From Gammaproteobacteria bacterium (GTDB taxonomy: Bacteria; Pseudomonadota; Gammaproteobacteria; Pseudomonadales; Pseudohongiellaceae): a DNA stretch of 7,052 nt. The stretch spans positions 1 to 7,052 of the forward strand of contig PWQG01000341.1 of NCBI GenBank assembly GCA_003556835.1, written 5' to 3'. Positions 1-5,678 of this stretch are shown here, piece by piece. The first letter of the stretch is position 1, and each line of letters opens with the position of its first letter. The notes beneath the pieces were generated by a model that worked only from the letters and a program-made list of their open reading frames with translations, was not told where the DNA came from and ran no database searches. Made by a program: the position numbers and the translations under genes.

Positions 1-923
1 AGACCATTGAGCACAATGCTCAGGTGGCCGTCATCGGGCAGACTGCGCAGACCCGCACCAAAATCACAGAGCACATGGAACAGGCGCCGCTCCAGGGCAT
101 CCCTGTCCTCCGACCACTGTTGCTGCTGCTCCACACGCAACTGCTCGGATCGCTCCCGCAATTGTTCCGCCTGGGCCAGGGCCTGATCCCGCAGCTCCGG
201 CAGAGCTTCCTGAAGTTGTGTCAGCGTTTCGCTCCAGGATGCGGACAGGTCATCGGGATCGCCACTGTCCCCTTCCAGCTGGCCGAGCAACTGTCTGTAT
301 CCCTGCAGTTGTTGCGTCAATTCTTGACGCCAATGCCCCAGGTTTTCGTTGAAGTCGGCCAGGGCAGAATCCGTCAGCTCCCCGGCGCGGTACAGATGTC
401 GGGCAGCTTCCCGTGCCTGGCGCAGGGCATCATCTATTCGCGCAAAGTCATCCCGATCAATCCGGGACAGCGCATCCCTTAGCGCTTGCGTCGCATCGGT
501 ACCAGCCTGTCGCTCCGGAGTCATGCGCATGGGCATGGCAGGGCTGCGCGGCTCAGGGCGCGACACGGTGCGTTCCGGGCTGCCCAGCGAATCAATCTGG
601 CGCGACAGCTCCTGCAAAGAGGAGCGGATATGGGCCAGGCCGGAACGATGCATTTGATGACGCAAGGGCGCATTGACTTCCATCACCACACCCTGCCCGG
701 CGAGATATCGTCCGCTGACCGGCTCCGACCGTCGATTGAAGACCGAGGCTGTCGATTCCAGCTCCAGACCATCGCGCAGCACGGCAGCAAAGCCCGAGAC
801 GTTGCGACGGATTTCCTCCAGATCTTCCCGCTCCGGCTCCCGCGCGGAATCCTGAGCAAGTACCGTGGTCAACAAACTCACACCCAGCATGACGGCTAAC
901 AGGGACACATACAGATTCTTCAT
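1..923 (-). CDS. Unrecognised secreted/periplasmic coiled-coil protein, third gene of an ECF sigma operon (C-terminus cut by window edge)
   Basis: I do not recognise this family. The frame is open from an ATG at 923 to the left edge, giving 307 full residues with no stop, so the C-terminus is missing. Residues 1-23 form a Sec signal peptide (MKNLYVSLLAVMLG, hydrophobic core, then VLA before QD), so the mature protein is probably periplasmic. It has no lipobox Cys. Residues 30-115 contain a short, possibly beta segment, GRYLAGQGVVMEVNAPL (about 71-87). Residues 116-140 are rich in Pro, Arg and Met. Residues 145-280 are Gln/Glu/Arg/Leu-rich helix, likely coiled coil. Another strand-like segment, LRSLPDDGHLSIVLNG, lies at the edge. 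The start is supported by a strong GAGGAG seven bases upstream that overlaps the anti-sigma stop codon, so the gene is probably co-transcribed with the sigma and anti-sigma genes. By context it may act in envelope sensing or be a structural partner of the anti-sigma tail; this is inference. Confidence 0.8.
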   Translation of the reverse strand, partial: MKNLYVSLLAVMLGVSLLTTVLAQDSAREPEREDLEEIRRNVSGFAAVLRDGLELESTASVFNRRSEPVSGRYLAGQGVVMEVNAPLRHQMHRSGLAHIRSSLQELSRQIDSLGSPERTVSRPEPRSPAMPMRMTPERQAGTDATQALRDALSRIDRDDFARIDDALRQAREAARHLYRAGELTDSALADFNENLGHWRQELTQQLQGYRQLLGQLEGDSGDPDDLSASWSETLTQLQEALPELRDQALAQAEQLRERSEQLRVEQQQQWSEDRDALERRLFHVLCDFGAGLRSLPDDGHLSIVLNG

Positions 924-930
924 CGACACA

Positions 931-936
931 CTCCTC
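931..936 (-). promoter_or_regulatory. Strong Shine-Dalgarno (GAGGAG) of the secreted coiled-coil gene
   Basis: On the minus strand GAGGAG lies seven bases before the ATG at 923 and overlaps the TGA stop (935-937) of the anti-sigma gene. This fixes the start of the downstream gene and suggests translational coupling within the operon. Confidence 0.7.
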
Positions 937-1654
937 AACGCTGCACATTCTGTAGCTGCACATGACTGGCCAACCGCTGCAGTGATTGCACGGTCTGCTG
1001 CTCGCGCTCCAGCATGTCCCGGAAGCTTGCCTCCATCAGCTGCAGGTCGCGACGTCGCTGGATTTCAATCCAGTCAACCAGCTGATCAAAACTTTCCCGG
1101 TTCAGATCACTCATTTCTGCCACCGCAGCCTGGAGCAGCTGCCGGTTTTCCTCCCCCTGCTCCCGCGCGAACGCGGCAAGCATCTGCTCGAATTCCTGTT
1201 CCCGCTGCTGTTGCTGCTCCGCTGCAAAGGCCTGCAAGGTCCGATCAAGTTGCTCGGCGCTCACACTGGTCCCGGCGCCAGCAAAAGCAAGCTGCCAGCC
1301 ACTGTCATGGCGCTCGATCTGCAAATTGAACACCACAGCCAGCGCCAGCACCAGGGAGGCGGCCAGCGGAGCCCATTGCCAGAGTGGCCAATGACCGCGG
1401 CTGCCGGAACGGCGGGGCAGACGTTCCTGCCCGATCAGCGCCGCCCGGTCCCAGTCCGGCGGTGCCTGTTCCGACCACTGTGACAGCTGCGACTCAACCC
1501 GCCCTAAGGCCTGCAGCGCCTGCTGACAGTCTTCACAATCATGCAGATGCGCCTGCAGTGCGTTCTGGCGCCGGACCCGCTCCGGCTCCGGAACGCCGGA
1601 CTCATTCAATGCCATCTGTTCGGCCAGGGTGCCTGCTGTCCTGTCACATGTCAT
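935..1654 (-). CDS. Membrane-anchored zinc-finger anti-sigma factor with long periplasmic coiled-coil tail
   Basis: This is a 239-residue predicted single-pass inner-membrane anti-sigma factor for the ECF sigma factor encoded just upstream. The cytoplasmic N-terminus carries an HxxxCxxC zinc-anti-sigma motif (H36, C40, C43). Cys3 or another residue may be the fourth ligand. A hydrophobic segment at about 91-110 (PLAASLVLALAVVFN region) is the membrane span. The positive residues just before it (RRSGSRGH) fit an N-in, C-out topology. Residues 131-235 are almost all Gln/Glu/Leu/Ala/Arg helix, probably a periplasmic coiled coil. That is much longer than the short tails common in this class and may be the sensing or oligomerising part. 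Its ATG lies inside the last codons of the sigma gene (11-bp overlap), typical of sigma/anti-sigma pairs made in balanced amounts. The call as anti-sigma rests on motif, topology and position; the partner and signal are inferred. Confidence 0.85.
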   Translation of the reverse strand: MTCDRTAGTLAEQMALNESGVPEPERVRRQNALQAHLHDCEDCQQALQALGRVESQLSQWSEQAPPDWDRAALIGQERLPRRSGSRGHWPLWQWAPLAASLVLALAVVFNLQIERHDSGWQLAFAGAGTSVSAEQLDRTLQAFAAEQQQQREQEFEQMLAAFAREQGEENRQLLQAAVAEMSDLNRESFDQLVDWIEIQRRRDLQLMEASFRDMLEREQQTVQSLQRLASHVQLQNVQR

Positions 1655-2228
1655 GTTGCTGCTCCAGTCCGGGTTTCAGTTTCCGGATCGCTGCGTAGAA
1701 ACGGGTCTTGGCCGTGTTCGCCGAAACGCCCTGTATCCCGGCAATCTCATCAAATGTCAGCCCCTGATAGATTTTCAGCTCCACCACCAGACGCTGGGTG
1801 GCCGGCAGGGCCTGCAATGCCGCCACGATACGGGCCTGTGACTCACCGATAATGGCCGCCTCCTGCGGATCCACGGCTTCGGTATCGGCCACCTGGTCAC
1901 AGTCCGGCTGCTGATCCGGGTCCTGGCCGCCATACAGATCCGACATCGCCATCGGACGCCGCCGACGATTCATGTCAACGGCCTTGTTGTGGGCGATGCG
2001 GAACAACCAGCTGCTGAACCGCGCCTCGCCACGATAGTGATGCAGATTGCGATAGACGCCCAATAGCACGTCCTGCATCAGATCCAGGGCATCACTGCGG
2101 TTACCGGTAAGACGCAGCCCGAAATTGAAAAGGCGCCGCTCATGGCGACGCACCAGTTGCTCCCAGGCACGCGGGGAACCCTGCACCGCAGCTTCTATCA
2201 GGGCCTCATCCAGTGCTGTCTCATCCAT
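1644..2228 (-). CDS. ECF-family (group IV) RNA polymerase sigma factor
   Basis: This 194-residue alternative sigma factor would direct RNA polymerase to a small stress-type regulon. Region 2 spans about 24-92. It includes a core-binding helix (DALDLMQDVLLGVYRNL, about 46-62) and the promoter -10 recognition helix (FSSWLFRIAHNKAVDMNRRR, about 71-90). An acidic linker (about 100-128, DPDQQPDCDQ) follows. Region 4, with the -35-reading helix-turn-helix, is at about 133-187 (LPATQRLVVELKIYQGLTFD, then EIAGIQGVSANTAKTRF). No region 1, region 3 or C-terminal extra domain is seen, as expected for ECF factors. I chose the ATG at 2228 over an upstream in-frame TTG at 2303: the 25 extra residues (rich in Cys and Phe) do not resemble the family, and that TTG falls inside the candidate promoter. 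The stop overlaps the anti-sigma start. It is probably held inactive by the anti-sigma factor and may activate its own operon. Confidence 0.92.
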   Translation of the reverse strand: MDETALDEALIEAAVQGSPRAWEQLVRRHERRLFNFGLRLTGNRSDALDLMQDVLLGVYRNLHHYRGEARFSSWLFRIAHNKAVDMNRRRRPMAMSDLYGGQDPDQQPDCDQVADTEAVDPQEAAIIGESQARIVAALQALPATQRLVVELKIYQGLTFDEIAGIQGVSANTAKTRFYAAIRKLKPGLEQQHDM

Positions 2229-2295
2229 GGCGCGCGGATCCCCGCGGGTGTAGAAAATGCAGAACGAGGCACAAGAATAGGGCTTTGTGCTTACT

Positions 2296-2325
2296 GGTCG
2301 CAACAGGGCGGAAAAAAGTTTTCCC
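2296..2325 (-). promoter_or_regulatory. Candidate ECF-type promoter of the sigma operon
   Basis: Read on the minus strand, GGGAAAAC (2318-2325) resembles the GGAAC-type -35 element of many ECF promoters. Sixteen bases later comes GCGACC (2296-2301) as a possible -10 element. Transcription would begin about 60 bases before the sigma start codon. The -35 region also forms an inverted repeat, GGAAAA-CTT-TTTTCC (2310-2324). The match is by eye and the -10 is weak, so this is tentative. Confidence 0.35.
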
Positions 2326-2400
2326 TGAGGAAGATGACGGGAAACAGAATCTCGGGCCAGACCTGTGCCGGATGGGCATGATCCACAGCATGCAGCCCTT

Positions 2401-2427
2401 GTGGGAGCCGCGCTGGCGGGGCCTCAC
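2401..2427. repeat. REP-like palindrome (GTGGGAG-headed stem-loop)
   Basis: On the plus strand a GTGGGAG head leads into an imperfect stem-loop. The inner stem is CCGC-GCTG-GCGG (2408-2419). The outer arms GTG...AG and CTCAC (2423-2427) pair with a small bulge. A G-rich tetranucleotide head plus a GC-rich hairpin between genes is the style of the REP elements mobilised by RAYT transposases in gammaproteobacteria. Only one copy is in this window, so repetition in the genome is inferred. Confidence 0.4.
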
Positions 2428-2500
2428 AACAGTCCTTTTGGGTCTGCCATGAACGGCCCGGTCCTCTGCCGGTTTACACCGTTGAGCGGGGCGCGCTATC

Positions 2501-4177
2501 TCAGGCCGCCTGCTGCCGGCGCTGCGCTTCGAGCAGATAACCGACGGCACGCAGCAGCGCATTGAGTGAAGAGCTGACGATGTCGCGGCTGATGGCCACA
2601 CCGGTATAACGGTTGCGACCATGCTTGAGCTGTATATAGGTCACGGCCTCGGCATCACTGCCTTTCTCGAGGGCATGCTCACCGTATTCCATGATCTCGA
2701 ACTCGATATCGAGGGCTTCCTGGATCGCTTCGACAAAGGCATCAAGCACCCCGTCGCCAACCGCATCGATATCCAGTGTTTCACCAAAACAGCTCAGGCT
2801 GGCATGGAAGCGCTCCTGTCCGTCGCGGGCCGCCTTGTTGATGGAAAAGTTCTCCAGGCTGACGGGCTGCTCCTCTTCAAAATAATATTGCTGGAACAGC
2901 GCCCAGATGGCATCGGGGGCAATCTCCTGGCCGGATTCTTCGGCCTGCTTCTGCACCACGCGACTGAATTCGATCTGCAGCCAGCGTGGCAGCTGGAAGC
3001 CGAACTTGCTGGCCAGCACATAAGCCACGCCGCCCTTGCCCGACTGGCTGTTGACCCGGATCACATCCTGGTAGGTGCGTCCGACATCATGGGGGTCGAT
3101 GGGCAGATAGGCGATTTCCCAGTCATCGCCTTCCTGATGCAGGTCGAGACACTTCTTGATGGCGTCCTGGTGACTGCCCGAGAAGGCGGTGAACACCAGG
3201 TCACCCGAATAGGGCTGGCGCGGATGTACATCGATCTGGGTACAGGCACGCACCACGGACACGATGCGGTCCATATCACTGAAATCGAGTGTCGGATCAA
3301 TGCCCTGGCTGTAAAGATTCATGGCCATGACCACGATGTCCATGTTGCCGGTGCGCTCGCCATTGCCCAGCAGGGTACCCTCGACCCGGTCGGCCCCGGC
3401 CATGACACCAAGCTCGGCCGCCGCCACGGCACAACCACGATCATTGTGGGTATGCAGGCTGACAATCACGGACTCACGATTGTGCACATGTCGGCAGAAC
3501 CACTCCACCTGGTCAGCAAAGATATTGGGCGTCGACATTTCCACGGTGGCCGGCAAATTGATGATGCAGGGCTTCTCCGGCGTCGGTTGCCAGACATCAA
3601 TGACCGCGTCACAGACTTCCACGGCATACTCGACCTCGGTACCGGTGAAGCTCTCGGGCGAATACTGGAAGGTCCACTCGGTTTCCGGCGCCTCGGCGGC
3701 GCAGCGCTGTACTTCACGGGCGCCGTTGATGGCAATCTGGCGAATGCCTTCACGGTCCATCTTGAAGACTTTCTCGCGCTGCACGATGGAGGTCGAGTTA
3801 TAGACGTGCACGATGGCCCGCTTGACGCCCTTCAGGGACTCGAAAGTACGCTGGATCAGTTCTGGGCGGGCCTGGGTCAGGACCTGAACGGTTACATCAT
3901 CAGGAATACGACCGTTTTCGACCAGATCACGGACAAAATCGAAGTCCGGCTGGGATGCCGCCGGAAACCCGATTTCGATTTCCTTGAAACCGACTTCGAC
4001 CAGCAATTCGAACATGTTCCGCTTCTGGCTCACCGACATGGGCTCGATCAGGGCCTGGTTACCATCACGCAGATCGACACTGCACCAACGCGGTGCCTGC
4101 CGGATGACCTGATCAGGCCAGCTACGGTCACGGATTTCGATGGGCTGGAACGGCTTGTACTTGCTGTGGTCAAACAT
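2501..4177 (-). CDS. leuA: 2-isopropylmalate synthase (long form), first committed step of leucine synthesis
   Basis: This cytosolic enzyme condenses acetyl-CoA with 2-oxoisovalerate to give 2-isopropylmalate and CoA. The 558-residue protein matches the long (about 550-560 residue) LeuA class typified by Pseudomonas, not the about 520-residue E. coli type. The catalytic TIM-barrel begins after a short N-terminal extension (KYKPFQPIEIRDRSWP). It carries SVDLRDGNQAL (33-43; R36 and metal ligand D37), SLHTHNDRG (240-248; metal ligands H242 and H244) and GNGERTGNMD (271-280; N278). The C-terminal leucine-binding dimer domain (about 440-545) includes SINKAARDGQERF and DAVGDGVLDAFVEAI, so leucine feedback inhibition is expected. 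I chose the ATG at 4177 (AGGT nine bases upstream) over an in-frame TTG at 4219, because the family N-terminus begins near SKYKPF. The gene stands alone, away from leuBCD, and is divergent from an Lrp-type regulator. All key residues appear intact. Confidence 0.97.
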   Translation of the reverse strand: MFDHSKYKPFQPIEIRDRSWPDQVIRQAPRWCSVDLRDGNQALIEPMSVSQKRNMFELLVEVGFKEIEIGFPAASQPDFDFVRDLVENGRIPDDVTVQVLTQARPELIQRTFESLKGVKRAIVHVYNSTSIVQREKVFKMDREGIRQIAINGAREVQRCAAEAPETEWTFQYSPESFTGTEVEYAVEVCDAVIDVWQPTPEKPCIINLPATVEMSTPNIFADQVEWFCRHVHNRESVIVSLHTHNDRGCAVAAAELGVMAGADRVEGTLLGNGERTGNMDIVVMAMNLYSQGIDPTLDFSDMDRIVSVVRACTQIDVHPRQPYSGDLVFTAFSGSHQDAIKKCLDLHQEGDDWEIAYLPIDPHDVGRTYQDVIRVNSQSGKGGVAYVLASKFGFQLPRWLQIEFSRVVQKQAEESGQEIAPDAIWALFQQYYFEEEQPVSLENFSINKAARDGQERFHASLSCFGETLDIDAVGDGVLDAFVEAIQEALDIEFEIMEYGEHALEKGSDAEAVTYIQLKHGRNRYTGVAISRDIVSSSLNALLRAVGYLLEAQRRQQAA

Positions 4178-4234
4178 GGATCGTGTACCTGTTGTGTGTC
4201 GGGTTTCTCGATGTTGCAAAGCTTACGGCAATAC

Positions 4235-4312
4235 AATTGGTGTTTCTATCGCTTTCTTCCAATTATTTTGATACAAAATGCATACAGCAACCAATATAGA
4301 GCACTTTATTGG
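4235..4312. promoter_or_regulatory. Four CCAAT/ATTGG boxes in the leuA-lrp intergenic region, possible operator
   Basis: The divergent 201-bp intergenic region is AT-rich and carries AATTGG (4235-4240), CCAATT (4259-4264), CCAATA (4291-4296) and TATTGG (4307-4312). These form two inverted pairs, with 18-bp and 10-bp gaps, flanking the candidate leuA promoter. Lrp/AsnC proteins commonly bind several dyad sites and wrap DNA, and they often regulate their own divergent promoter. Assignment to the adjacent regulator is inference. Confidence 0.35.
4262..4290 (-). promoter_or_regulatory. leuA: Candidate sigma-70 promoter of leuA
   Basis: On the minus strand AATAAT (4262-4267, five of six bases of the -10 consensus) lies 17 bases after TTGCTG (4285-4290, three of six). 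This gives a leader of about 75-80 bases. The leader has no run of leucine codons in a small ORF, so ribosome-mediated attenuation is not supported. Confidence 0.4.
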
Positions 4313-4324
4313 CTATTATCACCA

Positions 4325-4330
4325 TATACT
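4325..4330 (+). promoter_or_regulatory. Candidate -10 box of the Lrp-type regulator gene
   Basis: TATACT matches five of six bases of the -10 consensus and would start transcription about 43 bases before the ATG at 4379. No good -35 is present at the right distance. A TTGATA further upstream (4268-4273) is too far away for this box. An activator, or the regulator itself, may help polymerase here. Confidence 0.3.
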
Positions 4331-4378
4331 ACAGAAAAGCCATAAAACAGACACTCAGGACAGGAGTTTCCCGGAGCC

Positions 4379-4861
4379 ATGAGCACAGAAAACATCGACC
4401 GCATTGACCGCAAGCTGCTGGATGAGCTGCAACAGGACGCACGCATCACCATTGCCGAACTGGCCGAACGCGTGGGCCTGTCCGCCACACCCTGTGCCCG
4501 ACGTATCAAACGCATGGAGGAAAGCGGCCTGATCGAAGGCCATTACTTACGGCTGGACCCGGAAAAGCTTGGTCTGAAACTGATGGCCATCATCCAGATC
4601 AGCATGGACCGGCATACCCCGGATCGCTTCGCCCACTTCGAGGCGGAAATCGCCAGGCATCCGGAAATCATCGAGTGCCTGCTGATCACCGGACAGTCAG
4701 CCGATTACCAGCTCAAGGTCATCGTTACGGACATGAGCAGTTACCAGGACTTTCTGCTCAATGTCATCACCCGGATCGACGGCGTCGCGGACGTACACTC
4801 CAGCTTCATCATGCGCCGGGTGCGCGATACGCGCGCCCTGCCCCTGAATCACTTGTCCTGA
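4379..4861 (+). CDS. Lrp/AsnC-family transcriptional regulator
   Basis: This is a 160-residue feast/famine DNA-binding regulator, close to the usual family length. The N-terminal winged helix-turn-helix (about 6-55) opens with the family signature IDRIDRKLLDELQQDARI. Its recognition-helix region, GLSATPCARRIKRMEESGLI, closely resembles Lrp (GLSPTPC). The C-terminal RAM effector and oligomerisation domain (about 68-150) includes HPEIIECLLITGQSADYQLK and VIVTDMSSYQDFLL, the fold that binds amino acids in Lrp. AGGAG ends 12 bases before the ATG and a second GGAG is only two bases away, so the ribosome site is not ideal. The gene is divergent from leuA, which suggests it senses a branched-chain amino acid or controls leuA. 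The sequence alone does not separate global Lrp from a local DecR/BkdR-like paralogue, so no symbol is given. Its 3' end overlaps that of the response regulator by 13 bp. Confidence 0.93.
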   Translation: MSTENIDRIDRKLLDELQQDARITIAELAERVGLSATPCARRIKRMEESGLIEGHYLRLDPEKLGLKLMAIIQISMDRHTPDRFAHFEAEIARHPEIIECLLITGQSADYQLKVIVTDMSSYQDFLLNVITRIDGVADVHSSFIMRRVRDTRALPLNHLS

Positions 4862-5670
4862 AGGAAGAAGTGCCGCACCTTGTCCTTGTAGGAGCGGCTC
4901 ATCTTCAAGGCCGTACCGCAACTGAGGGTCAGGTGGAATTCACCATTTATGTGGGATGAAATCTTCTCGACCCGCTCCAGGTTGACAATGGTCGAGCGAT
5001 GCACCCGCTGGAACACATCAGGGTCGAGCTGGGCCTCAAGTTCCTTCATGGTGGTACGCATGATGTGGGTCTCACCCTTGACGTGCACACACATGTAGTC
5101 ACCCGCGGCATCAATCCAGTCAATATCGCTGACATTGACAAAAATGGTGGAAGAACCGTCCTTGATGGCAATGCGTTCAGAATACTTGCGTGGTGCTTCT
5201 CCGGACTCGAGCAGCTCCTTGACCGCCGACTCGGACTTGCCCGTCAGCCCCATGACAATATCCAACAGTCGCTGCTTCTCGTTGTCCGGCTGCCCGCCCT
5301 GCAACCGCTGCTCCGCCCGCTCCAGGGCCAGTGCCAGCCGATCCTCCTCAATGGGTTTGAGCAGGTAATCGACGGCATGCACCTCGAAAGCATCCACGGC
5401 GAATTCATCATAGGCAGTGACAAAAACAATCGCGGGCATATTGTCCTGCTGCAATTGCTTGACGAACTCGAACCCACTCATGCCGGGCATCTGAATGTCG
5501 AGAAACACCAGATCGGGCTCTTTCTCGGCCACGGCCTGCAGGGCTTCCCTGCCGTTGCGGCAGGATGCAACGATCTCCACCTGCTCGTCAAACTGCTGCA
5601 AACGCATGACCAGACCTTCCCGGGCCAGCGACTCGTCATCAACAACTATGCTTCGGATCTTGTCGGACAT
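4849..5670 (-). CDS. LytTR-family two-component response regulator
   Basis: This 273-residue cytoplasmic regulator is the likely phosphorylation target of the kinase encoded immediately upstream. The receiver domain (about 5-122) has the acidic pair D11/D12 (VVDDESLARE), phospho-acceptor D58 (LVFLDIQMPGMSG), switch T85 (FVTAYDEFAVDAF) and K105 (DYLLKPI). A linker of about 40 residues leads to a LytTR DNA-binding domain (about 162-270). That domain contains DIDWIDAAGDYMCVHVKGE, FQRVHRSTIVNLERVEKI and LKMSRSYKDKV. LytTR domains bind direct-repeat sites by beta strands, as in AlgR and AgrA. Two starts are possible. The ATG at 5682 overlaps the kinase stop as ATGA but has AGG touching it. The ATG at 5670 sits about 11 bases after AGGA and gives the usual short N-terminus, so I prefer 5670. 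Target genes are not evident here. Confidence 0.93.
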   Translation of the reverse strand: MSDKIRSIVVDDESLAREGLVMRLQQFDEQVEIVASCRNGREALQAVAEKEPDLVFLDIQMPGMSGFEFVKQLQQDNMPAIVFVTAYDEFAVDAFEVHAVDYLLKPIEEDRLALALERAEQRLQGGQPDNEKQRLLDIVMGLTGKSESAVKELLESGEAPRKYSERIAIKDGSSTIFVNVSDIDWIDAAGDYMCVHVKGETHIMRTTMKELEAQLDPDVFQRVHRSTIVNLERVEKISSHINGEFHLTLSCGTALKMSRSYKDKVRHFFLQDK

Positions 5671-5678
5671 GGCAAAAC

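Larger units (their letters stand above)
2229..2500. other. Intergenic spacer between leuA and the ECF operon
   Basis: These 272 bases hold no convincing gene. They contain the candidate ECF promoter (2296-2325), a REP-like stem-loop (2401-2427) and a small hairpin close to the leuA stop (CGGT-GTAA-ACCG read on the minus strand, 2470-2481). None of these stems is followed by a T-run on the minus strand, so no intrinsic terminator for leuA is visible. Read-through into the sigma operon, or Rho-dependent termination, is possible. Confidence 0.5.

Noticed and set aside
986..1483. Open frames on the plus strand opposite the anti-sigma gene
   Set aside because: They are Leu/Pro/Gln-rich shadows of the coiled-coil coding frame, with no supporting start signal.
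2229..2303. N-terminal extension of the sigma factor to a TTG at 2303
   Set aside because: The added residues are unlike the family and the TTG overlaps the candidate promoter; the ATG at 2228 gives a normal ECF length.
2470..2481. Intrinsic terminator after leuA
   Set aside because: The CGGT-GTAA-ACCG stem has only four base pairs and is not followed by a T-run on the minus strand.
4178..4219. leuA start at the upstream TTG
   Set aside because: The extra 14 residues lack family similarity, and the ATG at 4177 has a nearby AGGT and fits the family N-terminus.
4178..4262. Leucine attenuator or leader peptide before leuA
   Set aside because: No small ORF with clustered Leu codons and no terminator-like hairpin with a T-run is present; only a weak TTGC/GCAA pairing.
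2621..4345. A 574-codon open frame on the plus strand opposite leuA
   Set aside because: It mirrors the leuA coding frame, its translation resembles no family, and the leuA frame has all catalytic motifs. Long antisense frames are common opposite GC-rich genes.
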